A stretch of 43,264 nucleotides of DNA, from the IMG/VR virus record IMGVR_UViG_3300033145_001054, positions 1 through 43,264 of that record; one strand, 5' to 3'. The position numbers and the translations under genes were made by a program. Under the pieces are notes generated by a model. It saw only the letters and a list, made by a program, of their open reading frames with translations, was not told the DNA's origin and did no database searches. Shown piece by piece: positions 1-6,936 of the stretch. This DNA is from a virus. Each line of letters begins with the position of its first letter. Within the stretch, counting starts at the first letter, position 1.

Positions 1-50
1 ATAAAAAAGCAAAGAAAAATATACATACAGTTAAAATAGGGGAAGTATGA
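1..50 (+). pseudogene. Truncated 3' end of a DUF6948-like gene (cassette copy 1)
   Basis: The in-frame reading from base 3 gives a 15-residue tail ending in KIGEV and a TGA at 48-50. It matches the last residues of the intact gene that ends at 823 (KIWEV), with a Trp to Gly change. The TGA overlaps the ATG of the next gene in the same ATGA arrangement as the intact copy. The window edge cuts the element, so it may be longer to the left. Confidence 0.6.
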
Positions 51-292
51 AAAGGTCTAAATATGGTGGCGATGGCTCTGGCTTTGGCTCTGAATATGGC
101 TCTGGATATGGCAATGGGTCTGGCTCTGGCTCTGGATATGGCTTTGGTGGTGGCTCTGGATATGGCTCTGGTGGTGGCTTTGGCTCTGGTGATGGCTCTG
201 GCGATGATGGCTCTGGTGATGGTTATAGCAATGGGTCTGGCTATGGTTATGGCTATGGTTATGGTTATGGCTCTGGCTTTAGCTATGGCTAA
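47..292 (+). CDS. Glycine-rich low-complexity protein (cassette copy 1)
   Basis: An 81-residue protein begins MKRSKYGGDG and then consists of GSG, GYG and GDG units. It is nearly all Gly, Ser, Tyr and Asp with no hydrophobic segment. The start is set by alignment with the third copy (MKMSKYDN) and by GGGGAAG just upstream. The DNA is a run of six-base GG(C/T)TCTGG-type units, so slippage or recombination can change length without changing frame. Function is unknown; such proteins can be flexible linkers, adhesive tips or phase-separating proteins. The same DNA is also open in a second frame (63-335), rich in Met, Ala and Leu, which I take as a by-product of the repeat. Confidence 0.6.
   Translation: MKRSKYGGDGSGFGSEYGSGYGNGSGSGSGYGFGGGSGYGSGGGFGSGDGSGDDGSGDGYSNGSGYGYGYGYGYGSGFSYG
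62..290 (+). repeat. Hexanucleotide-based coding repeat, array 1
   Basis: Imperfect six-base units of the type GGCTCT, GGATAT, GGTGAT and GGCTTT are repeated through the whole glycine-rich gene. The third position varies between C, T and A, so the array is not freshly homogenised. Two of three forward frames remain open because the unit length is a multiple of three. Confidence 0.85.
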
Positions 293-294
293 AA

Positions 295-351
295 CCTTGC
301 ACAATAAAAGCAAAGAAAAATATACATACAGTTAAAATATGGGAAACATGA
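295..351 (+). pseudogene. Truncated 3' end of a DUF6948-like gene (cassette copy 2)
   Basis: Reading from 295 gives PCTIKAKKNIHTVKIWET and a TGA at 349-351, matching the C-terminal end PCTIKAKENIQAVKIWEV of the intact gene (437-823). The element is fused directly behind the stop codon of the first glycine-rich gene at a shared AACCTTGC-like junction. This indicates deletion between two tandem copies. No start codon is left. Confidence 0.7.
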
Positions 352-392
352 AAATGTCTAAAGATGATAACTATGGTGATGGATATAGATAA
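348..392 (+). CDS. Repeat-less 14-residue version of the glycine-rich gene
   Basis: MKMSKDDNYGDGYR, beginning in an ATGA overlap with the preceding remnant. Its start matches the N-terminus of the third copy (MKMSKYDNY), but the repeat array has collapsed to about one unit before the stop. It may still be translated, because the upstream sequence is kept, or it may be debris of array contraction. Confidence 0.4.
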   Translation: MKMSKDDNYGDGYR

Positions 393-436
393 AGTTTATT
401 TAATTTACATAAATTATCTAAATAATGGAGGAGAAA
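390..436 (+). promoter_or_regulatory. Duplicated leader with strong ribosome-binding site (copy 1)
   Basis: AAAGTTTATTTAATTTACAT, a further AT-rich stretch and GGAGGAGAAA before the ATG at 437. Almost the same 47 bases occur at 1183-1229 before an unrelated gene. GGAGGAG sits 3-4 bases from the ATG at 437, so it favours this start over the ATG at 425, which would overlap the site. The AAAGTTTATTTAATTTAC stretch resembles a weak BRE/TATA element, so the unit may be a mobile promoter-plus-RBS. Confidence 0.55.
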
Positions 437-823
437 ATGATAAAAAAACAAAAAAACATAGAAGATAGGACTCTAAATGAGTTAAAAAGTTCAGTAAAAG
501 AAGTAGAAACAATAAAAGAAGAAATACAAAATAAAGGTAAATCTTATTGTATTGTTAGAACTTATTCAGCAGGGGTATTTGCAGGGGAATTTGATAGAAA
601 GACTGAAGGCAGAGAAGGCACAGTTTACAAAGCAAGAAGAATATTTTATTGGGATGGTGCTGCAAGTCTTTCTCAAATGGCAAATGAAGGAGTAAAAAAA
701 CCAGAGAATTGTAAATTTGCTCAAGAAGTTTCAGAAATAGATTTAAAAGAAATAATTGAGGTTTTACCTTGCACAATAAAAGCAAAAGAAAATATACAAG
801 CAGTTAAAATATGGGAAGTATGA
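437..823 (+). CDS. DUF6948-like protein
   Basis: A 128-residue soluble protein. The N-terminal 35 residues are charged and helical. The conserved block follows: CIVRTYSAGVFAGE, then RRIFYWDGAASLSQMANEGV, then PENCKF. These are the signatures I associate with the phage family DUF6948, whose function is not known. The ATG at 437 is preferred over an in-frame ATG at 425 because GGAGGAG lies between them. The stop overlaps the start of the following glycine-rich gene (ATGA), so the two are probably translationally coupled. This pairing is kept in the two truncated upstream copies, suggesting a functional unit. Confidence 0.75.
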   Translation: MIKKQKNIEDRTLNELKSSVKEVETIKEEIQNKGKSYCIVRTYSAGVFAGEFDRKTEGREGTVYKARRIFYWDGAASLSQMANEGVKKPENCKFAQEVSEIDLKEIIEVLPCTIKAKENIQAVKIWEV

Positions 824-1185
824 AAATGTCTAAATATGATAACTATAGTTGTGGCTATGGCTCTGGTGATGGCTCTGGCTATGATGGCTATGGTTGTGGC
901 TCTGGCTATGGCTCTGGCTCTAAATATGGCTCGGGTGATGGCTCTGGCGATGCCTCTGGTGATGGCTCTGGCGATGCCTCTGGCTATGGCTCTGGCCATG
1001 GCTCTGGCGATGCCTCTGGCGATGGCTCTGGCGATGGCTCTGGCGATGCCTCTGGTGATGGATTTGACGATGGCTCTGGCGATGGCTCTGGTGATGCCTC
1101 TGGCGATGGATTTGGCGATGGCTTTGGATTTGGCGATGGATTTGGCGATGGCTCTGGTGATAGCTTTGGATTTGGCGATGGCTAA
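820..1185 (+). CDS. Glycine/aspartate-rich low-complexity protein (cassette copy 3)
   Basis: A 121-residue protein beginning MKMSKYDNYSCGYGSG, followed by GSGDGSGDASGD units and a final FGDGFGFGDG part with Phe. Starting at the ATGA overlap (820) rather than the in-frame ATG at 811 agrees with the other two copies. Asp at regular spacing could bind calcium as in RTX nonapeptides, but the strict GGxGxDxxx spacing is absent, so this is only a thought. A second frame (836-1243), rich in Met, Ala and Leu, is also open. Confidence 0.6.
   Translation: MKMSKYDNYSCGYGSGDGSGYDGYGCGSGYGSGSKYGSGDGSGDASGDGSGDASGYGSGHGSGDASGDGSGDGSGDASGDGFDDGSGDGSGDASGDGFGDGFGFGDGFGDGSGDSFGFGDG
846..1180 (+). repeat. Hexanucleotide-based coding repeat, array 3
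   Basis: Units such as GGCTCTGGCGATGGCTCTGG and GGCGATGCCTCTGG recur with higher-order periods of 12 and 24 bases. Array 3 is longer than array 1 and uses GAT GCC TCT blocks not found there, so the arrays have diverged independently. Confidence 0.85.
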
Positions 1186-1229
1186 AGTTTATTTAATTTA
1201 CATAAATCATCTAAATAATGGAGGAGAAA
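1183..1229 (+). promoter_or_regulatory. Duplicated leader with strong ribosome-binding site (copy 2)
   Basis: Nearly identical to 390-436, differing at a few bases (AAATCATC for AAATTATC). GGAGGAG lies 3-4 bases before the ATG at 1230 and sets that start against the in-frame ATG at 1218. Finding the same leader before two different genes shows that it moves with the cassette. Confidence 0.55.
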
Positions 1230-1463
1230 ATGGAAGAAACTAAACCGGAACCAAAGGAATTTAGAGTAGCGTTGGAAGACGTAGTTTTAATGCTTGAACA
1301 TAAAAAAGACACACTATGCACTAAAGTAGCTAAGCTACAGGGTACAAAAGCAGAGAACTGTACTGCTTATTTGCAATTAGTAATAGAAAAAAATATCTAT
1401 ATAGAGCTTTACGAGAAGACACGAAATATGTATGATAGATTAGTGAAACTATACGGACAATAA
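1230..1463 (+). CDS. Hypothetical 77-residue helical protein
   Basis: MEETKPEPKEFRVALEDV, then a mainly helical, charged body with Cys at two positions. I do not recognise a family. It follows the third glycine-rich gene and precedes the replicative helicase by about 20 bases, so it is probably co-transcribed with the replication genes. Confidence 0.65.
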   Translation: MEETKPEPKEFRVALEDVVLMLEHKKDTLCTKVAKLQGTKAENCTAYLQLVIEKNIYIELYEKTRNMYDRLVKLYGQ

Positions 1464-1483
1464 AAACGGAGAAGAACTAATAA

Positions 1484-3808
1484 ATGACTGAAAAAATAAA
1501 TATTGGTAACTATCACTTTAAAGAGTTTTCATTATATCTAACACGATATAATTTTAAGAAAGCGACGAAGAAAATAAAAATATCAATTTTTGAATCTCTC
1601 TTAGAAAATAGCGAAGAAATAGTTACCGATAATAAAATTGATATTAATAAGATAAATATCGCTCCTTATTTTATAGAAGAGAATAAAAAACGCTTAGACA
1701 ATAACTGCTTCACGTTAGCAATGTCTAAAGATATACTTACGTTATTAAATAATTATGAGAATAAAGAGCGTATTAAAAATGTGAATATAGCTACAGAAGA
1801 CTACGAGTACAGAAATAGTTTAAAGAAAGAAAACTATAATATTTTAGTGAGCGAGAAAGAACAATACGATGAAGTAGACGTAAATGAGCTTATACCCGAC
1901 GATGATTATGATTATAATAGTCTTATAAGAAACTTAGAAAAAAACGAGAACTTAACACACCTATTTAATCATAAAATAAAAAATAATTTAAATTTAAATT
2001 CACCTAAGTTACAGAGAGTAACTTTTAAAGTTATAAACAAATGTGAAGACACGACTTTTCCGATAAAATATAAAATCGTATGTCCAGAACCTAATTGTAC
2101 TAATATAGTAAGATTCACAGAGTTAGATTTATACAGACCTATTAAATGTGGTAAAGACATAGAAGAAGAAGGTCATAAACTCACTATTTCAAATAAAATA
2201 GTTGAAACTTCTCGTTGTTTATATGGTTATAATATGGAAACTTTAGAAAACGATAACTTTAAAGAACTCACGCCAGTAGTTTATAGCTTCGAAGAACTAA
2301 AAGAAGATATTATAGAAGCTGAAATTATTAACGCTACGATAAGCACAGGTTCTATGAAATTAAATAATTTCTTATTAATACTTTCTACTAATCCTTTTAA
2401 TCGTGCTAAGCTAAATAAACAAATCATTAGTAAGACCAATAAATATTTTCTAGAAGATATTTATTTGAGCTTTAAAGATTACCTTAAAGAGCATCATAAT
2501 ATTTTAGTTCGTGACGATAATAAAATTGTAGCTCACGTTCTTATTTTTACATTATTAGCAAAGATATTTCATAATAAGCGTTTCTATAGCTATATTATTG
2601 GAGAAAGCGGGTCTGGAAAAACATATTGGTCAAAAATATTACCACGATTATTCACAGGATTAAATATCACTGTAAACGGCTCTCACGTATCGAAAAATAT
2701 ATTTTTAGGTGGCACAAGTGCCAAAAAGAGTGTGTTTAACACTACTATGATACAACGAGGTGTTGTTGGTACTCACGATTTAGTAATAGCCGAAGAGGCA
2801 AGTAACGCTTTAAATGCTTATAGTGATAGTGGAAATAATAAAGTTGATAATCTATTTTCAATGATTAAGTTAAGCTATGAAGAATTAGTACCTATCACCA
2901 CTCAAGGCACAAGCGAATACCCAAGCAGAGCGGTGCTATTTTTAACAGGGAACTTTGAGCAGTTAAGTACTACGAAAGACTATTTATCATTAGTAAGTGC
3001 GAGATATAAAACACTTGCTAATAACGCTAAATACTCAACGAATTGGCCCTTGTTTAAATCATTAGAATATTATAAAAAAGATTTAAAAAATGAAAATCTT
3101 GCAAGAGCACATTACGATATAAGAAGATTCAATAAAGATTATCATGATAACAATTACATACTTAGATTACCACCAGCAGAGATGGCAAGATTTAGTTTTT
3201 TTATAGCTATAGAGAATAATTCAAAAGAAGAGTTTAGCGAGTTTAATAAACTTAATTCTAATTTTAACTCGTTTACTCATAAAGAGCAGATTATAGAAGA
3301 GCTTGGTTTATTATTTCATAAATTAGATATTAACAGACTTAGTGATTCACAGATACCACTTTATAAGCCGTTTTTTAGTGACATATATAATTATTTATCT
3401 AAAGAGTTTTTCAATAAAAAGCAAAACTTTAGACTTACTAAAGACGATATAAATCAACATATCAAGATTAATATTTTGGATATAGCGAGAAGTTTCTTTT
3501 TATTACAAAAGCAATTCTACGGGAAAGAATTAAAGTTATTAGATGAAGATAAAAAACTATTCGAAAACTTTATGCTGTATAATTACAATAACTTATCGAA
3601 AGAAGAAGCTAACTTAACAAAGCGACCGTACTTTAATGATTACTCGTTATTCGACGAGAGTTTAGAATTTAATAGAGTTATCGACGACGAAGAAGGTGAA
3701 AAAAAGAAAAGTGAAACCCGAAGTTTATCTGGGCAAGAAGTAGATTTTAACGATTTGGAGGAAGTATCGAGTGATAATATATTCAAGAAAATGGAGAAAG
3801 TAGAATGA
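1484..3808 (+). CDS. AAA+ replicative helicase-like ATPase
   Basis: 774 residues. A Walker A motif GESGSGKT lies at residues 373-380, an acidic Walker B-like block LVIAEEAS near 435, and a sensor-1 TGNF near 488. Upstream there is a zinc-finger-like pair, CPEPNC and a later Cys, around residues 200-225. The long N-terminal region, zinc finger and single AAA+ module recall MCM or SF3/D5-type viral helicases. I cannot choose between them, and the Walker A is not the MCM form. With primase, polymerase and clamp encoded downstream, it is the best candidate for the fork helicase. The protein ends in SSDNIFKKMEKVE, similar to the N-terminus of the 191-residue protein at 6024. Confidence 0.75.
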   Translation: MTEKINIGNYHFKEFSLYLTRYNFKKATKKIKISIFESLLENSEEIVTDNKIDINKINIAPYFIEENKKRLDNNCFTLAMSKDILTLLNNYENKERIKNVNIATEDYEYRNSLKKENYNILVSEKEQYDEVDVNELIPDDDYDYNSLIRNLEKNENLTHLFNHKIKNNLNLNSPKLQRVTFKVINKCEDTTFPIKYKIVCPEPNCTNIVRFTELDLYRPIKCGKDIEEEGHKLTISNKIVETSRCLYGYNMETLENDNFKELTPVVYSFEELKEDIIEAEIINATISTGSMKLNNFLLILSTNPFNRAKLNKQIISKTNKYFLEDIYLSFKDYLKEHHNILVRDDNKIVAHVLIFTLLAKIFHNKRFYSYIIGESGSGKTYWSKILPRLFTGLNITVNGSHVSKNIFLGGTSAKKSVFNTTMIQRGVVGTHDLVIAEEASNALNAYSDSGNNKVDNLFSMIKLSYEELVPITTQGTSEYPSRAVLFLTGNFEQLSTTKDYLSLVSARYKTLANNAKYSTNWPLFKSLEYYKKDLKNENLARAHYDIRRFNKDYHDNNYILRLPPAEMARFSFFIAIENNSKEEFSEFNKLNSNFNSFTHKEQIIEELGLLFHKLDINRLSDSQIPLYKPFFSDIYNYLSKEFFNKKQNFRLTKDDINQHIKINILDIARSFFLLQKQFYGKELKLLDEDKKLFENFMLYNYNNLSKEEANLTKRPYFNDYSLFDESLEFNRVIDDEEGEKKKSETRSLSGQEVDFNDLEEVSSDNIFKKMEKVE

Positions 3809-3818
3809 AAAAATAACT

Positions 3819-3950
3819 ATGATGTATGCAGGGAATTGTCGTGTTTCTGGTGTAAAACTAGGAATAACCTGTGAAAATAAAGAAAAAGTTCAGTCAATAT
3901 TAAACAAACATTACAAAGATTGTAGTCAAATATTAAAGAAACGGAGATGA
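3819..3950 (+). CDS. Hypothetical 43-residue protein
   Basis: MMYAGNCRVSGVKLGITCEN followed by a basic helical tail ending LKKRR, with three Cys. It lies in the gap behind the helicase gene and has no strong ribosome-binding site. Recognised only as an open frame with normal codon use, so it is tentative. Confidence 0.4.
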   Translation: MMYAGNCRVSGVKLGITCENKEKVQSILNKHYKDCSQILKKRR

Positions 3951-3953
3951 AAA

Positions 3954-4118
3954 ATGTCAAAAATAAAAGATAATTGGATAATAATAACATTAGCAATAAT
4001 AGTTTTTTTATGGAATGGAGGAGTTAGTGCATTATATGCAAAGTCAGTATTTCAACAAGTAGTATTTGAAGCTAAGACCATATCATGGTTATTAGTGTTA
4101 ATGATGTTTAAGAGATAA
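3954..4118 (+). CDS. Small membrane protein, 54 residues
   Basis: A short basic N-terminus (MSKIKDN) precedes a hydrophobic segment at residues 8-28 and a second hydrophobic stretch near the C-terminus (WLLVLMMF). ACGGAGATG lies 9 bases upstream of the ATG. It probably spans the membrane once or twice. A membrane tether for the replication complex is possible but speculative. Confidence 0.5.
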   Translation: MSKIKDNWIIITLAIIVFLWNGGVSALYAKSVFQQVVFEAKTISWLLVLMMFKR

Positions 4119-4162
4119 AAAGAGGATTGAAAATGGAAATTAAATTATAATCAAATAACATT

Positions 4163-5629
4163 ATGAAAAAACAAATAGAGTTTCTTGGAATAACAGATAA
4201 AAGCACAGTTTATTCTAAATTTTCATTTGCTGAAATATGGAATTTTATTAATCCTAATGAAGAAAAAACTTATGAAATAAGGATAAAAAGTTCTATAAAA
4301 GATGATAAATTATATCATCCTAAAATTATAGGAAAAAGATTTAATATTCCTTATCATTTCACAGGTGTATTTATAACTAACGCTCATGAATATAAAAAAG
4401 TAGCGTGTTATTGTGTGGCAAATAAACTTACGGCGTATTTAAGTATAAACCCAAAAAGAAAATCTTATCACGGTAACGACGGACTTAAATTTAAAACACT
4501 AAACGGGAAAAAACAGAGTGAGCTAGGAATATTCAATATTTTAATAGACTTTGACCCTACTAAAAAACTAAAGACTAAGATAGATAACACAGAAGAAACA
4601 GCTTATAGGAAAGCTAAGCTTTTCTTGAAAGAAAACACTAATATCAAAAAATATATGTTAATAAGTAGTGGGAACGGAGCACAGTTAAGGATTCCATTAG
4701 ATAGTCCAATACTTTTACCTAAAGATGAGTACGATGATAAAAACAGATTTATGGAAACCAAAGAAATAGAAATATATTCAAGACTTTTAAAAACAGCTAT
4801 GGGAAAAATAATAAAAAAATATTCTAGCGACTTAATAATTGTTGATATAACAGGCTTTGAATTAGCTCGTGTAGGACGTTTACCTTTTTCAATAAATTTC
4901 AAGCGTAACAAGAAAAAATATTGTGGACCGATAGAAATTGTTGACGAAGGTGAAAATACCGGGCTTCACGATTTTATTAAGAGTTTCTATGATAAAATAG
5001 AGTTAGAAGAAAATAAATATGAACAATATAAAGCTAGGGAAATAAGTGATGAGTTTAAATACACTATAGATAATATTCAGGACTCAAAATTAGTTAAGTT
5101 TCTTATTAAAGACGAGTTACCGAGTGGAGGGCGTAATAATATACTATTCTTCCAGTTTAAGTTATTATTAAGTAATCTAAATATAAGTTTTAAGGAAGAG
5201 AAGATAAAAGCTTTAGTTCGTGATATGGAGCGAGTGCAAAAACATCATTTCCCGTTAAATCCTTGTACTGGAACTTTTCATCCAGAAGCTATAATAAATT
5301 ATTGTATAGAATGGGATATTAAACCAATATATCCTGTTTTATATTATAAAGAGCGTAAACGAAATTTAGGTAATTTGATATTTAAAGAAGTTTATGAAGA
5401 TTTTTTAAAAATTCATAACGGTTTTAAAACATTACCCGATGGAAAAAATATCACTAGAAAAATAATAAAATATTGTGAGCTTAATAAATTATGTTTCACT
5501 AATAAAAAATTATTGAGAATAGATTTAAAAAAATTATTCGTCGTTATAACAAATGATTGTAACGACGTAACTAAATTATCATATTTAATCGAAAGTAAAG
5601 TATTGAAAGATATTTTGGAGAAGACATAG
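4163..5629 (+). CDS. Archaeo-eukaryotic-type primase (AEP)
   Basis: 488 residues. The catalytic DxD motif is in ILIDFDP (D129, D131). It is followed by a SSGNGAQL motif (168-175) at the place of the AEP SxH-type motif, with Gln where many phage primases have His. The block VGRLPFSINFK (near 237) matches the RxPG-x-N-K nucleotide-binding segment. A PriCT-like helical region, LPSGGRNN, starts near residue 325. The protein makes RNA or DNA primers for the viral polymerase. It follows the helicase, as in many viral primase-helicase modules. Confidence 0.75.
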   Translation: MKKQIEFLGITDKSTVYSKFSFAEIWNFINPNEEKTYEIRIKSSIKDDKLYHPKIIGKRFNIPYHFTGVFITNAHEYKKVACYCVANKLTAYLSINPKRKSYHGNDGLKFKTLNGKKQSELGIFNILIDFDPTKKLKTKIDNTEETAYRKAKLFLKENTNIKKYMLISSGNGAQLRIPLDSPILLPKDEYDDKNRFMETKEIEIYSRLLKTAMGKIIKKYSSDLIIVDITGFELARVGRLPFSINFKRNKKKYCGPIEIVDEGENTGLHDFIKSFYDKIELEENKYEQYKAREISDEFKYTIDNIQDSKLVKFLIKDELPSGGRNNILFFQFKLLLSNLNISFKEEKIKALVRDMERVQKHHFPLNPCTGTFHPEAIINYCIEWDIKPIYPVLYYKERKRNLGNLIFKEVYEDFLKIHNGFKTLPDGKNITRKIIKYCELNKLCFTNKKLLRIDLKKLFVVITNDCNDVTKLSYLIESKVLKDILEKT

Positions 5630-5631
5630 AT

Positions 5632-5665
5632 TCAATTGAAAAGATTTAAATACAAGCTTCCCCGA
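5632..5665 (+). promoter_or_regulatory. Archaeal BRE/TATA promoter for the RHH operon
   Basis: TTGAAAAGATTTAAATAC with the TATA-like core at 5644-5652, then ACAAGCTTCCCC. The AAGCTTnCCC extension directly behind the TATA box is also present at 9098 and 20805, which marks this as a member of the same viral promoter class. The gene starts about 140 bases downstream, so the transcript has a long leader. Confidence 0.65.
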
Positions 5666-5790
5666 AATAAAGATATTAAGTATTAGACCCTTTCCCGAGC
5701 AGGGAAATTCGAAAAACGAGGTGTCAACCAAAATCCTAGAACGCCTACAACCCGAAAGGGAGAGACTAAAGTCTGGGTGTAACATTCACA
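5666..5790 (+). promoter_or_regulatory. Long structured 5' leader (possible switch or RNA element)
   Basis: Several hairpins are visible: TTTCCC/GGGAAA around GAGCA (5691-5707); CCC-GAAA-GGG, a GNRA-type tetraloop (5751-5760); and AGAC-TAAA-GTCT (5763-5774). ACCC at 5750-5753 can pair instead with GGGT at 5775-5778, which would exclude the tetraloop hairpin. There is no good ribosome-binding site right before the ATG at 5791. The leader may regulate the downstream regulator gene or be an independent RNA. Confidence 0.45.
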
Positions 5791-5976
5791 ATGAAACAAA
5801 TAAAAATAACTAAAGAAGACTTAGAAAGTCCAATAAAAGGAATTTCAGTAAGATTACCTGATAACTTAGGTAAAAAAATAAAGTCTGAAGCTTCTCTTTT
5901 AGGAATTACCAGAGACGACTTAATAAAGACTTTATTATTAAGTGGAATAACCAACACAGATTTGGAAACCATTTAA
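5791..5976 (+). CDS. Ribbon-helix-helix (CopG/Arc-like) DNA-binding protein
   Basis: 61 residues. ISVRLPDNLGKKIKSEA (18-34) followed by GITRDDLIKTLLLSGI is the strand-helix-helix pattern of RHH repressors, which act as dimers on palindromic operators. It is the only clear RHH protein seen. It is therefore the leading candidate to bind the paired palindromes before the operons at 17366 and 20871. It is preceded by its own promoter and a long leader. Confidence 0.65.
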   Translation: MKQIKITKEDLESPIKGISVRLPDNLGKKIKSEASLLGITRDDLIKTLLLSGITNTDLETI

Positions 5977-6023
5977 TTATGCTTGGAAATATACCAAAAT
6001 TTATAAAACCGGAGGAATATCAA

Positions 6024-6599
6024 ATGACAGAAGAAAACGTATTTAAGAAAATGGAAGCTGAAGGAGCTTCTACAGAAGTAGAGCAACAACAGCCCGTAGT
6101 TTCTAACAACGAAATTGATTATGAGAAATTAAGCAACATAGCAGTAGGAGACAAAGTCAAGTTCGAAAGAATAAGTTTAGACGGAAAAATAGTGAAAATT
6201 TCTAAAGCACAGTTATTTAACGCAGACACTAACGAAGAACCAATAACAGCTATGAACGATAAAACTAAAAAGTATTATAAATGCAATTTTATAATACATT
6301 ATGAGAACGAAGTTATACCAGAAGATAAACCACAGCGTGAATATATATCAGGAGTTATTCAATTTTTACAGAAAGATGGTTCATTAAGTGCGCATAATTT
6401 CTGGTACGAAGATTCAGGAACACAAACAGCCGCTCTTTGGGAGTTAGTTGCTAAGAAGAAAGGTATTGAACCTAAAGAGTTAAATCCCCGAGAATTTATT
6501 GGTTATTTAAACTCTGGTGTTAGTGTGAAACTAAGTTATGCCGACGTTATATATAACAAAAAAATATACCATAAGAATCTCCCTGTTGAGATTATTTAA
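6024..6599 (+). CDS. Putative replication-associated protein, possibly ssDNA-binding
   Basis: 191 residues. The start is set by GGAGGA seven bases before the ATG at 6024; the in-frame ATG at 5979 has no such site. The N-terminus, MTEENVFKKMEAEG, resembles the helicase C-terminus. A beta-rich middle (VGDKVKFERISLDGKIVKI, then NFIIHYENEVI and REYISGVIQFL) looks like an OB-type fold by strand pattern only. Placement between primase and nuclease-helicase fits a single-strand DNA-binding role, but no family motif proves it. Confidence 0.5.
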   Translation: MTEENVFKKMEAEGASTEVEQQQPVVSNNEIDYEKLSNIAVGDKVKFERISLDGKIVKISKAQLFNADTNEEPITAMNDKTKKYYKCNFIIHYENEVIPEDKPQREYISGVIQFLQKDGSLSAHNFWYEDSGTQTAALWELVAKKKGIEPKELNPREFIGYLNSGVSVKLSYADVIYNKKIYHKNLPVEII

Positions 6600-6612
6600 T
6601 TTTTTTATTTTT

Positions 6613-6730
6613 GGGAGTAATAACGGTAAGGCACCGTGTTTCCAATGAAGTGTCATAGACTGCTGAGTTGGTAAGCCGAGTGAGTGACTATGGCGTAAAT
6701 CGGTTGAAGGTTCGAGTCCTTCTATTCCCA
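6613..6730 (+). tRNA. tRNA-like gene with an insertion, anticodon not assigned
   Basis: The acceptor GGGAGTA (6613-6619) pairs with TATTCCC (6723-6729), with one G-T, and is followed by A73. A perfect T arm is present: GAAGG-TTCGAGT-CCTTC (6706-6722). GGTAAGGCA (6626-6634) looks like a D loop. The interior is about 40 bases too long. CCGTG (6634-6638) can pair with TATGG (6689-6693), while GTCATAG (6652-6658) can pair with CTATGGC (6688-6694), as expected for an intron-bearing anticodon arm or a type II tRNA. I could not decide on an anticodon; candidates seen include a CTGCTGA loop (Ser-GCT). Confidence 0.6.
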
Positions 6731-6771
6731 TATATAGCTACGAATAAATTATTTTTAAAAAGGTGATTGAT

Positions 6772-6936
6772 ATGATGAAAACCAAAAAAAATTTTTTACA
6801 AGAAATAGAAGATTTTATTGATAAAAATGCTATAGAATATGATGATGTTTCTATAACTATAGAAATAGAAAACGTAAACCTGTTAAACATATCTTCAATT
6901 AAATCTGATAGATTCCATGGAAAATTAAAATGTTAA
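6772..6936 (+). CDS. Hypothetical 54-residue acidic protein
   Basis: MMKTKKNFLQEIEDFIDKNA and an amphipathic beta-like part (VSITIEIENVNLLNI). AAGGTGA lies about seven bases upstream. The end overlaps the nuclease-helicase gene by seven bases, which indicates coupling. No family recognised. Confidence 0.55.
   Translation: MMKTKKNFLQEIEDFIDKNAIEYDDVSITIEIENVNLLNISSIKSDRFHGKLKC

Noticed and set aside
63-335. Long Met-Ala-Leu reading frame over the first glycine-rich gene
   Set aside because: It arises from the same repeat in another frame, has no fitting ribosome-binding site, and its end runs through the truncated DUF6948 tail. Kept only as a finding.
820-1185. RTX-type calcium-binding repeat
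   Set aside because: Gly and Asp are frequent, but the nonapeptide period of RTX is missing; the period is six and twelve bases.
1-1230. CRISPR array
   Set aside because: Repeats are contiguous coding units without unique spacers of constant length.
1484-3808. Large terminase
   Set aside because: There is a Walker A and an acidic Walker B, but no nuclease Asp triad in the C-terminal part, and the gene lies in the replication block beside the primase.
6531-6731. Minus-strand frame of 66 residues beginning MGIEGLEPSTDLRH
   Set aside because: It is antisense to the tRNA-like element; GLEPST-type peptides are a common artefact of translating the complement of a T arm.
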